Shown here: positions 21,413 to 30,223 of the stretch, piece by piece
Layout: every line of letters begins with the position of its first letter
Numbering within the stretch: position 1 is the stretch's first letter
Assembly: GCA_002099365.1 (NCBI GenBank)
Contig: MSED01000013.1
Coordinates: forward strand, 1,798,001-1,862,000
DNA length: 64,000 bases
DNA from: Phialophora verrucosa
Lineage: Eukaryota; Ascomycota; Eurotiomycetes; Chaetothyriales; Herpotrichiellaceae
Direction of reading: 5' to 3'
Notes under the pieces: generated by a model
What the model was told of the DNA's origin: nothing
What the model saw: the letters and a program-made list of their open reading frames with translations, nothing else
Database searches by the model: none
Made by a program: the position numbers and the translations under genes

Positions 21413-21891
21413 TGACGTTGGCTGCCGACTTGGTCGGTGTGCTCAAGAACCAAGATATCGAGTACATAGAGGAGCCATCTTGAGGGCGAGAGGGTTCAGA
21501 AACCCGTCGCAGTGAGGCAGTGCGTTGGAGGGGGGAGTCAGGATCCATCGGCGCTGGGCTGCGGTTTCATGTTTCAACGGACAGCCTTGGGCGAAGCTCG
21601 CTGCCTCGTTCGGCTGAATGTTGGCCGATGGCTTCATCGCTACAGCTTACTTTGGACACCCCCTACTATATACAGCTAAAGAACGACGAATTCGTAGCCT
21701 GAAAGCTAAATCCAGACACATTAAATCATTCACGAACCAGTCACCAATGCAGACTTGCGCGTGGTACTCCGTTCTGCAGGCAGGGTGTGAGTGAAACCAG
21801 ATATTCGAACTGCTCGATCCTTCCTTCTCCCTAAACTCGTATTCGATAGAACCTCACAGCCAGGTCCAAGATCCACGGCTCGCTCTGTCCG
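21413..21891. other. Intergenic; no gene seen
   Basis: The 479 bp hold the two-TM protein's promoter and the 3' flank of the broken minus-strand gene. TATATACAGC at about 21668 is AT-rich but no feature is assigned. Confidence 0.4.
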
Positions 21892-23231
21892 TCAGATGTC
21901 AGCCTCTTCTACCTCCTGCCTCGGTGCCAGCGCAGCCCCAACCGTTGGCATGAAAACCACAGGCCGTTCTCCTAGGAGCGTGTATTCGGCCGGAAGCTCA
22001 ATCTGCGGACCGGTCTCATGCATCGCGGCACCTGAACCGAACAGCGATTTCCTCGTCCGCTTCGAGCTGACGTCTTCCTGCTGATAATGCACGGCGTCGT
22101 CGGCATATTGGAATGGTATGCTCTGCGGTATGGACGGAGCGGTGGATGGTTCCACCGTCGCGTCGGTTCGCTTGCCAGCTTTTCTTGAAAGGCCTGGTTG
22201 ATTGCTGCTGCCGCTGCCGCTGCCGCTGCCACGAAGGAGTCAAGCGCTTGAAGGACGGCAAGCCTCTGTCGGACCCATTCCACCTCTGGCAACGGGGAGA
22301 GGCTGTCGTGAGGGTCTTCATCGTCCGCCACGTACGAGTACTGCCCGCGATCGGAGAGCAAGTGGAATTGCAACATACTGACAAGCTCGGCGGGATTCGT
22401 CCACTGATGATTTGCGAGGTCGCATTCGTCGGATTGGCATGGCCATGCAAAAATCCGGGCACACAGGGGCATTTCATTCGAGGTGCGTCGTCCCTGGCTC
22501 TCCTGATACTGCAACACGTTCGTCGGTCGGTGGACTTGCTTCAGGAAGGCGGTCATCGGGCCAATGCTGAGCTTCGTGGACTCGACGACTTTTGCAAGCT
22601 CAGGGGCTGTCCGGAAGCTGATCACATAGTTGACCGCATCCTGATTCTCTGTCTGAGTTGTGAGGTCATGCAGGCTCTCCCTCCTTGGGAATACGCGGGC
22701 AAAGACCTCACCCTGTAGCAGGCTGTCACTAAAATTTTGTCAATTGTTGGTATATTTGTCCCAGCCAAGGTTCATCGCGGGACCCATCATTCTGGCGGCG
22801 AGTGTGCGTAAGTAAGGCCGGATCTCGACGTCTAGATGAGGTTTCAATACGTCAATGATGTCCTTTGCGTGAAGATAGAGATGCATTCCATTCGCTTTCC
22901 GCGACTTCAGAGGCTGTTCGCTCCAACTTGACGCTGCGTCGAAGAGCATAAGGATGGCAAGATCTTCCACAGGATTCAGATGTGCGTGATAGCCTGCAAA
23001 AGCATCTCCAACAACTTTCTTGATGGCAGCCTGGACAGGATGGTGCTCAAGTTGTCTTGTAATTTTGTACAGTTGCCGCTTGCGATCGAGTGCGAGGATG
23101 GTGACTGGCGACAGATTCGGCCATCGTCGCCCCAGGTCGAGCGTCTGCCGAGGACTTATTCGAACGCCACCTTTCGAGCTGATCCTCGTCAGATATGTGT
23201 TGCAAAGGATGTGATGGGACGGTCGCCCTCA
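21892..23231 (-). pseudogene. Broken gene of unknown family
   Basis: A minus-strand frame is open from about 23231 to an in-frame TGA at 22742-22740, resumes in the same frame (GEVFARVFPRRESLHDL...ISFRTAPELAKVVES) to about 22160, then the protein-like reading moves to another frame (KSLFGSGAAMHETGPQIELPAEYTLLGERPVVF) ending at 21892. The upstream part reads like real protein (RQTLDLGRRWPNLSPVTILALDRKRQLY) but has no ATG, so a first exon is missing or unrecognised. The frame change lies near a GCAGCG-repeat coding polyalanine (about 22203-22237). A weak intron (GTATTG or GTCGAG to CTACAG) could bypass the TGA, so a live gene with odd splicing is possible. I do not recognise the family. Confidence 0.5.
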
Positions 23232-23738
23232 CGGCCATTCCGCAGGAGCAGGCGTCGCGGCCTTGCTGTGTGCCCACATCCGGCAATGTCGTCCCGATAT
23301 CCAGCGCCAAGTTCGTCAAATCCACTGCATCACCTTTGCAGCGTCCCCCGTATTCGCACCATTGGAAGCCGTCTCCGACGTGGCTACCACCTCTCCAGAC
23401 GGCGCAGTGAGCCTCGCTATCGTGCACTTTGGCTACATTGTCCCGCGCGCCGAGACCGAATACATTCGCTCCTTGCTGCGGCTGTATGCAGAACGAGGGA
23501 AGGAGCCATCGGACGAGCCGTGGGAATTCGGCGCCCCAACACTTTTCAATCATGGCAATATTGTCGTTCTAAAGGATATCGCTGAGCATGACCGGCAGAA
23601 AACGATGTCCGCGCGTTCCAGCCATCACAGGAGGTTTGGCAGAATATTGCATTCGGAAGTGTTGCGGCGCACTCGATGGACGGATACTTGATGGCCATTG
23701 AGGCGTACGAGAAGAATATGCGAGGCCGGCCAGGCTGA
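23195..23738 (+). pseudogene. Class 3 (fungal lipase-like) alpha/beta-hydrolase remnant
   Basis: Three successive frames carry parts of one lipase-like domain. VALTG ends the first frame at about 23233; the next frame holds the nucleophile elbow GHSAGAGVAALL (GHSAG at 23233-23247), CITFAASPVFAPLE and NHGNIVVLKDIAEHD; the third, from about 23640, holds NIAFGSVAAHSMDGYLMAIEAYEKN and the stop at 23736. One missing G just before GHSAG and a second break at about 23600-23640 separate them. The 5' half, including the lid and first strands, is absent or overlaps the minus-strand broken gene. A 68-nt intron from GTCGTT at 23563 to CAG at 23630 would repair the second break but delete conserved-looking residues. 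I favour a decayed gene. Confidence 0.6.
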
Positions 23739-23810
23739 GACGCTTGTGCTGCTAGCATCTCACACCTCATGAAATTCACGCACCGATTGCTCACCAACAA
23801 TCAGCGTCAA

Positions 23811-24104
23811 GACGGTGTGGTGTAGTGGTTCAGCACGTCCCACCATAAACTGGACATTCGTTTAGTCTCTTGTGAAGCCTTCATATATCACCAGCTGAGG
23901 AACTAGCTGGAGCAAACAGGAAGGCTTATGTCCTAGAAGCGGTGGTCTTCATATATCACCAGCTGAGGAACGAGCTGGAGCAAACAGGAAGGCTTATGTC
24001 CTAGAAGCGGTAGTCTTCACTTTGTTGTGTGGAACAGAGCTAATCAACATGTCCCAAGTTTTAACATGCAGAGGAAGACCTTGGTTCGAATCCGAGTACC
24101 GTCG
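23811..24104 (+). tRNA. tRNA-like gene with a very long insert (possibly decayed)
   Basis: Seven-base ends GACGGTG (23811-23817) and TACCGTC (24097-24103) can pair with one wobble. The A box region TGGTGTAGTGG, a D stem GTGT/GCAC, and a T arm CTTGG-TTCGAAT-CCGAG (24080-24096, B box GGTTCGAATCC) are in place, and TTTTT follows at about 24116. The anticodon arm is not convincing: after the D stem the sequence TCCCACCATAA does not pair well with the AGAGGAAGAC segment before the T arm. Roughly 220-230 nt separate the halves, including a 68-bp tandem repeat. It is either a tRNA with an outsized intron or an interrupted relic; the anticodon is uncertain. Confidence 0.35.
23879..24014. repeat. 68-bp direct tandem repeat, two copies
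   Basis: Copy 1 is 23879-23946 and copy 2 is 23947-24014, differing at two positions (AACTAGC versus AACGAGC, GGTGGT versus GGTAGT). Each copy begins CTTCATATATCACC and contains CCAGCT and AGCTGG halves that can form a small hairpin. The array lies inside the tRNA-like gene's insert. Confidence 0.93.
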
Positions 24105-24498
24105 TCATCGATTCTTTTTGCCCCTGATCGATACGTGGTTCTCTTGACTTTCTCCCCATTCCATCCATCCGACCTGTGTATATATGTCCCCTTTCGTTGT
24201 TCTCGTCTCCCATAAAATCACTCCTCACTCCTCATCAACTCCATAGATTGGTAGGGTTAAAGTTCTTCGTGCCCGCCCTGGAGCTGCTCCTTTCGATGAT
24301 GGGGAATGTGATACTTATATAGTATTTCACTTTACAGCCCTTGTGCGAGTCGTACAGCCTTACCTGGTTACATACTGTAGTGGGGGCGCGCCAGATTTTC
24401 ACTCCCTACCTACCAGTGACTCACCACTTACAGATCCACCTTGCAAATTTATCATCTACACCTCTAGAATTGGTAGTCCAAATCATTAGTTGATTCAA

Positions 24499-24610
24499 GG
24501 ATCTATGGTGTATCGGTTAGCATTTCGGGCTAATATATACCACAAATCGAAGACGCCGTGCTGGTGGGTATTGGAACCTGACGAGCCTGGTTCAATTCCA
24601 GGTAGATCCA
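24499..24610 (+). tRNA. tRNA-Ile(AAT)-like gene with a 40-nt intron
   Basis: Acceptor GGATCTA (24499-24505) pairs fully with TAGATCC (24603-24609), discriminator A. The D stem is GTGT/GCAT with wobbles, the anticodon stem TCGGG/CCTGA with one wobble, and the T arm CCTGG-TTCAATT-CCAGG. The anticodon loop CTAATA gives U33 and anticodon AAT, isoleucine. An intron at 24536-24575 follows position 37, the canonical place. An ATT at 24570-24572 near its 3' end can pair with the anticodon, leaving three bases to the splice site, as eukaryotic tRNA introns require. A run of T follows at 24612-24615 and beyond as Pol III terminator. The body differs from the usual fungal tRNA-Ile sequence as I recall it, so identity is moderate. 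Confidence 0.62.
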
Positions 24611-25064
24611 AATTTTGCTTTTTTGTGCTGAAAAGAGGATGGTTGTGTGCGAACTGGGCGCGGCCTGAATATTGTTGGTCTCACCTTTTCATCATTAGGT
24701 ACGCCAGGTCTTACTGCTCGTTGGGCCGTTTTTCCCCTTCCTTTCGCGTCTTCGTAACAGTTTGCTGTTGGAAAATTTCTTCCGTACCAGAGGTGGCGTG
24801 CTTTTGTCGACTGGGTGCATTCCCAACCATGTACACAGTAGAACATCGACCTTGCACCCAAAGGAAGACCTATGTCTGAATTTAAATGGCATCGACGAAT
24901 GCCTTTCTGCTTCTCATTGGCATGCGCCGGGTAAAAGTTGGCGTTCTTGGCTAAGCCGCCGTCTGTTGGCTACATTACTGGCGGCCTGCAGATTCCCGTT
25001 TCTATACTTCTCGTCGGCTTGAAGTGTTCACAAATTGCAGCATCAACGTGGAATGGCGTGATGC

Positions 25065-25181
25065 GGCGGCGTAGTGCAGTGGTTTAGCATCTCCTCCTCC
25101 CAACTGGTCGCGCCTCGGGGATGCTACCTGACAGGAAATTCGAGGTAGGGAAAGACGTTGGTTCGAATCCGACCGTCACCA
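25065..25181 (+). tRNA. tRNA-Gly(CCC)-like gene with intron, imperfect
   Basis: Acceptor GGCGGCG (25065-25071) pairs with CGTCACC (25174-25180) with one C-A mismatch. The A box TAGTGCAGTGG, D stem GTGC/GCAT and T arm GTTGG-TTCGAAT-CCGAC (25157-25173) are sound. The loop CTCCCA gives anticodon CCC. The 3' anticodon strand is ambiguous: AGGGA leaves one mismatch, GAGGT leaves a ten-base variable arm. The intron would be about 43 nt from 25103. No GGG sits at the usual distance to pair with the anticodon, so it may be a decayed copy. Its 3' half resembles the tRNA-like gene at 24064-24103. Confidence 0.4.
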
Positions 25182-25878
25182 GCATGATCCATTTCTTTTC
25201 CTTGTTGCAGGGGACGACCTCGGACGAGAGCTATCGTTTTCGCGCCTGATTGTGGTAGGTTGTGTCCGATGGCGCGCTTTGGCATTACTGTACATGGAGC
25301 TCGCGGTGCATGCAGGTAGCCATAGCAATGGTATTTTGCTGCCAATCGCGATGAAAAGAAGTCTGAATGTGGCAGCGGAATGGCACGTACAGCTAAAACA
25401 GAGCCCTGGATTCGAAACACGGGGGATAGAACAGGGTCAATTGATGGGTTGAGCACACAGTCAATGGGGAGACGTCCAGGAAAGGGACGAGGAAGATGAG
25501 GAAGAGGAGAGAGCTCGAACCCCACCTCATTGACCATCACCTTCCGGATATGGCATGGAAGAACACGGGCAAGCCAGCTTTCCATCCCTCCTTCCAGCCC
25601 TTGCTCGGCGGCTCAGGTGGGTGATTGCATCTCTATCAATGCACTGGTATCGATGTATCAAGTCACGCTATGGACACATCACCCTGTCATCGAATGTGAC
25701 CCCTCCGCTGTCAGCGGCCCGCTTCGCTACCTGGACAATGTGTGTTATATGGAGTGCTAGCTGAGTGCAGCGCTTTCAGCTTTCCTTACGCCTGCAATGA
25801 GTGCTCCCAGTCACCGTGTGTACGGAATCACTTTGATCGGAACGTATGTCGGGGTCCATCGACAGTATTCCTCTAAGT
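25182..25878. other. Intergenic; no gene seen
   Basis: About 0.7 kb between the tRNA-like genes and the 3' end of the next protein gene. The 153-codon minus-strand ORF ending at 25124 overlaps the tRNA-like gene and resembles no family. GGAAGATGAGGAAGAGGAGAGAG at about 25490-25513 is a purine tract. Confidence 0.4.
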
Positions 25879-27299
25879 TCATCGCTTTCGTTGGACAGTT
25901 TGCCAACCGTCAGGGTCGGTACCCTTCCTGGCACGAACGGCAACACCGGGTATAAACTTGGCGGCATTTGGGTTGTAGTGGCGTCCACTTGATGCTGATT
26001 TGTTGCTATCACTGCGATCTCTGGGCGCGCAGCCCGGGTAGGGAATTTGAGTTATCAAATTCATAGGACGCTCGCAAGGATCATGAGAGAAGCCAACCTG
26101 GACTTCCTGGTAGGGTCCTGCCCTCCTAGACCGGCGCACAAATTCATCCCGGACGATGCGGGCGACAACAGTAGAAGAGAAGACGGCAGTAGCTGGATAT
26201 TCATGTCAGTCACGAAGCCGGTATGGCAGAGCTGACTTACCATTGCCGGTATTGAACAACCAGACCAGCTCGAGATTGTGGCGACCGACAATATCAATTA
26301 GATCTTTCCTGAATCGTTCCTCACTCATGCCATTGGTGAAGAGTTGCTGACGAGCAAAGGTCAGGCGGCGACGCTCATTGAGAGGAGGCTGCATCCGGAG
26401 GAGGTCTTCATTGTCTGGATAGGCTTCACCATACTTGACTTCATGGCCTTTGCCAAACAAGCCGACGCCATACTCGCGGATCAATTGACTGTCTTCCTCG
26501 ATGAAAAGCATGGCTCCGCCAGCGTACTGGAAGATGACACAGACCGCACCATATTGTTCCACGTAGGCCATGGAGAAAATAGCACCAGTGCTGATTCGCT
26601 CCGTGACCACGCTCAAGGGCCTATCTTTGGTCCAGCCGTAAATCCAGACGCAGCGGAAGTCCTCATCGCGTGGCTGCAGCTTGTTCGGCTCTTCCTCTGT
26701 GATATGGCGCTTCAATCCGTCAGATGGTCTGAACTTGACCAAACGGTTGTTACCCGCGATGTCGGTAGCGGCGACTGCTGCCCAAGAGGAGGCATTCGGT
26801 CTCGCGACAGGACGACTGGGAGCGCCATTTTGAGCAATAAAGTGAGGATTTGGCGCCGGCGAAGACTTCATGTGGAATTTCTCGATGGACCAGGGAGCCG
26901 TGGTGTGATTGAACGTGTCCAGCATTGAGTGGACATCGCGTGCAATGCCATTCGCTGCTTCATTTTCACCCTCACCTCTAAGCTGCTCGATGATTAGTCC
27001 AACGAACCTGCAGCTCGGGGGGAAGCTGCTCTTACATGTTCCACCACGCGATTCAAGTGGCTCAGGGCATCTGCCATCACATCGCTGACATGGGAAGGGT
27101 CGTTTCCGATAGCCATCATGTCCTGTGTTGATGCCCGATCAGTATGGACTTCACCTCACGAGGGCTGAGATTTGGATTCGCGTTGAAAACGTCGACGTAC
27201 CTCTAGATCGTCACTGCTGGCATCACTGTAGAAAGAAGGTGGAGTAAATGGGTCAGTGGGCGAGTGGGTGAGGGTGCATTGGGTTGGTGAGGAGGTCAT
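25879..27299 (-). CDS. Unrecognised protein with two RRM-like segments
   Basis: Exons 27299-27201, 27122-27036, 26982-26241 and 26192-25879 join to 413 aa with consistent phases; introns start GTACGT, GTAAGA and GTAAGT. The N-terminus is acidic and Ser/Thr/Pro-rich (YSDASSDDLEDMMAIG), followed by a helix-like DVMADALSHLNRVVEHLRG. Residues about 170-235 (CVWIYGWTKDRPLSVVTERI...GAVCVIFQYAGGAMLFIEED) and about 275-335 (RRLTFARQQLF...FRKDLIDIVGRHNLELVWLFNTGNATAVFSS) show the strand-helix-strand spacing of RNA recognition motifs but with weak RNP motifs. A basic tail ends TVQRKR. I infer possible RNA or protein binding; no named family is recognised. Confidence 0.72.
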
Positions 27300-27855
27300 C
27301 GATGAAGATGATGAGAAGTATCTGGGGACCATGGCGCCGAAGAGCGGTTGTCAACAGGAGGGTCTGGCAGAAAAAAATCGAATAGAGAGAATGAAATGAG
27401 CGGTTGTCCCAGGCAGTCAACCCTTCGCTGGGCCTTCACTTTCGCCCCGGGAAAGCTGTGTCTTGGAACAAAGGAAGTGAAGGAACGTTCCCGCAACGAG
27501 ACTGAAACAGCAGCGCGGGTGTTTGGGACAAATCTCGCAGCCAGCAGCAGCTTCCCGAAGGTGCAAATGACAACTTTCTCAGCCGGCAAGATCGAGGGAC
27601 TGGGTTCCTAGCTCTGAGAAAGATACAGTGTTTGCTCTCCCGGTCCCGGAGGGAATTTCTCACATTTTTATGCCCGATCAAACACCTCTTGCTCCATCCT
27701 GGGACGCCAAAGATCATGCAAACCACGCAGCATCGATAAGAGCAACCTGCAGATGGGGCAAAATAGCAAAGTTCCCACGGCATGCACCTACAAGGCATTT
27801 GATGTCCTCTGGCAGTTCGTTCACTCCCGCATCCAATCGTAGCATTTCGTTCCTG
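27300..27855. other. Intergenic; no gene seen
   Basis: The 556 bp hold the promoter of the RRM-like gene and the 3' flank of the proline dehydrogenase gene. No coding frame is supportable. Confidence 0.45.
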
Positions 27856-29388
27856 TCAAACCGAACGCCAGAAAGCTGCCCTGATGCCCAACTCCCGACC
27901 CAATGCGCGCCTAGCCTCAACGGTCCTGGTCACAGCATCTTTATTCTCATGTGCTCGTCGAAGCAGATATTTCATGCACTCCCCCATCTTACCCCAAACC
28001 AGATACTTATATGCCTTGGGGACCTCCACGTTAGTGTTGCTGCTGTGTGACTCTAGACGGGCCCTGGCTGTCTGAACCACCTCACAGCTAACGTTATCTG
28101 CCATCCCCATCAACTGACCATAAGCCAACTCGATTCGCTCTTCACCATTGCGCGCTTGCTCGTCCCGAAGCTCTTTGGCAAGCTTGACCGACTCGGCGTT
28201 GTGGGTTGCAAGGACGAGACTCACTTGAGGGAACTCGCTCGGGGCACCGTCGACAGGCTGGAGAATGCCTTGGTATCGCCTCTGCATGACTGCCTTGGCA
28301 ATGTTGTTGTAGCACTTGTGAGTCTCGTCGATGGTTCCCCAGAAGAGCTCTCTTGGATCACTGCCCATGTACGCTCCTCGGACGAGCTTGACTCCTAGGA
28401 CAAACCCTTCCCTTCGAGCCAATTCAAGGTGACGTGCAAGGTTTGACGGAGTTCGTTTTGCGTATGCTTGATATGTGCCATATACCACCGCCTTCTCTTT
28501 GTTGTATCTTTTCGCGAAGTACATGGTCCAGTTATCGATACCTTCTTGCAACGACGCTTGCTCAGCATCAAAGAGGAGCCCAACTCCTTTTTGCGCAGCA
28601 CGCTTGCAAATGTCATGGACGGCATCTTCAAATTCAGGTGAGCAAGCGACGGTGGCTTTGAGGCGTCGCAGTGCTTGAGGCCCTGCCCCACTGAACTTGA
28701 GAGCGACGAAGTCGCCTCTCTGTGTGAGTTCAACCGTGTTGATGGTGTTCTCTCTCCAAGTAGCGACGTCCCCAGCATCCACCTGAGCTTGGTCCAGGGC
28801 AGCCGGTTCTGCATCAAGACTTTCCGCCTCTTCCTTGCTAAGGACCACTTCTTTGGCATGACCCAGAATAACACCTTTGAAACCGATATCTTTCAGATCC
28901 GCGATGGTTCTGCGCACCTCTGGCGGCGTCTCTCCTGCACAAAACTGGGCATAGAATGTTCGTTTGAGGAAGAAGTGTAGGAAAGGATTACGGTCCGGGT
29001 TGAGAATGGGGGACGTCGTATGAGCAAGGAAGGTCATGGCGGCCAATGAGGGTCGCAAAAGGAGCGGTACCGAGGATATCGAGGTGATGATGTACGATCG
29101 GAGGAGGGAGGAAAGAGGAAGGCATGCTAGTGGCCTGGACGAGGACATCTTTGAGGCTTGAGCATCGGACGTTTCAACATCGATAGCTGCGGATGTTATT
29201 GTTCGGCGGGTATGTGCTTTGCGATGTTGGGTTTTTGGTCGGAATATCCTGGACTTGGAATGGGCATCTCGCGACGGAGGACACTTATCGTGCAATGGGG
29301 ATGAGGAAAGTGCGAGAAAGAATGGTGCACGAAGATGTTGCCTCGGATGTACTTGGGATACCAGCCTGGTATGCAAACAGCGCTCCAT
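27856..29388 (-). CDS. PUT1: Proline dehydrogenase (proline oxidase), mitochondrial
   Basis: A single-exon gene for 510 aa. It oxidises L-proline to pyrroline-5-carboxylate using FAD and passes electrons to the respiratory chain, the first step of proline catabolism at the inner mitochondrial membrane. The first 85 residues are Arg/Ser-rich and nearly free of acidic residues at the start, as in a targeting sequence; a second ATG at 29148 (MSSSRPLACLP) is an alternative start. The PRODH barrel is clear: KGVGLLFDAEQASLQ, YGTYQAYAKRTPSNLARHL, LGVKLVRGAYM, VSLVLATHNAESVKLA, YGQLMGMADNVS and the substrate-binding helix YLLRRAHENKDA. The gene is divergent from kinesin-8 across 835 bp. No P5C dehydrogenase fusion is present, as is usual in fungi. 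Confidence 0.95.
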   Translation of the reverse strand: MERCLHTRLVSQVHPRQHLRAPFFLALSSSPLHDKCPPSRDAHSKSRIFRPKTQHRKAHTRRTITSAAIDVETSDAQASKMSSSRPLACLPLSSLLRSYIITSISSVPLLLRPSLAAMTFLAHTTSPILNPDRNPFLHFFLKRTFYAQFCAGETPPEVRRTIADLKDIGFKGVILGHAKEVVLSKEEAESLDAEPAALDQAQVDAGDVATWRENTINTVELTQRGDFVALKFSGAGPQALRRLKATVACSPEFEDAVHDICKRAAQKGVGLLFDAEQASLQEGIDNWTMYFAKRYNKEKAVVYGTYQAYAKRTPSNLARHLELARREGFVLGVKLVRGAYMGSDPRELFWGTIDETHKCYNNIAKAVMQRRYQGILQPVDGAPSEFPQVSLVLATHNAESVKLAKELRDEQARNGEERIELAYGQLMGMADNVSCEVVQTARARLESHSSNTNVEVPKAYKYLVWGKMGECMKYLLRRAHENKDAVTRTVEARRALGRELGIRAAFWRSV

Positions 29389-30223
29389 ATTGGTCGTTCA
29401 GGAGCAAGGAGACAGGGCAGCAGGGTCTGCCAAAGCACAAAGAACCAAGGAAGAACAATACGAGTATACTCATGTCAAAGTGGCTCCATATATCCTCGTC
29501 TCAAAGTGGCTCTGGTGGGCAGGTAGATATCGGATAGACGAGGGACACGCGATGAAGAGCAATACGTCAGCGGGCATCCCCGCCTTGGAGATAAAGAGAC
29601 ATCGGGCCGCGGGTAGCCGCTCAATTGCGTCCAAGTCTGGCTTAACATCCGAACTTCCTCAGACGCAGCGGTTGTGTGCGGAAGAACGTACTCCGTAGAG
29701 AGAACCCATTAGTCGCGACATGGACGCCTTGTGATCAAGATCTCGGTTCACTGAAGGAGTGTAGTCCATACGAGTAGTCCCGTGTTGTGGTAGACGAGAA
29801 GAGAGCACAAGACAGGAGCGATGTCGGCAGCTGGGCCAGACTGCTCTCGAGGAACCCGGGGTAACAAAGCTGCGATGGTAGTTGCTGCTCTTCTCACTTG
29901 ATTGAAAGTGAAGTGGAATTGAGGAGCAACTGAGGTGGCGCTGTGGTGAAGTTGACGGTGGATGGGCTGCAGAAACTGGTTGCTCGGACAACACAGTCGC
30001 CAAGCCTACTAGAGCAGAACTGGAGAAGTCGCAACATTTGAGCTTTCCCTCACTCACTCTCCACACCACCTTCACCTCAACAGCCACGGCCTCGCCTCGA
30101 CAACTGCATTTGACGCGCAGTCCGGTCTCTGCGAATTTGAGCCTCTCGCTTCTCTATCTGCTCCGTGTCCTCATGATTGCTGCCGGTCCGTGATCTTATA
30201 CCTTTGGCAACTTCACTGCAACA
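29389..30223. promoter_or_regulatory. Divergent promoter between PUT1 and kinesin-8
   Basis: An 835-bp spacer with both 5' leaders. A TACTCCGTAG word (at about 29690) is an outlying copy of the dispersed short repeat. The 150 bp before the kinesin ATG are pyrimidine-rich, as in fungal leaders. I see no other gene. Confidence 0.5.

Noticed and set aside
22113..22718. 201-codon plus-strand ORF
   Set aside because: It is antisense to the better protein-like minus-strand reading and has no recognisable motifs.
23563..23630. Intron repairing the lipase remnant
   Set aside because: The donor GTCGTT is weak, the first frame break remains, and conserved-looking residues would be lost.
23879..24014. 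CRISPR-like array
   Set aside because: Only two adjacent 68-bp copies with no spacers, in a eukaryotic genome.
25124..25585. 153-codon minus-strand ORF
   Set aside because: Overlaps the tRNA-like gene and resembles no protein.
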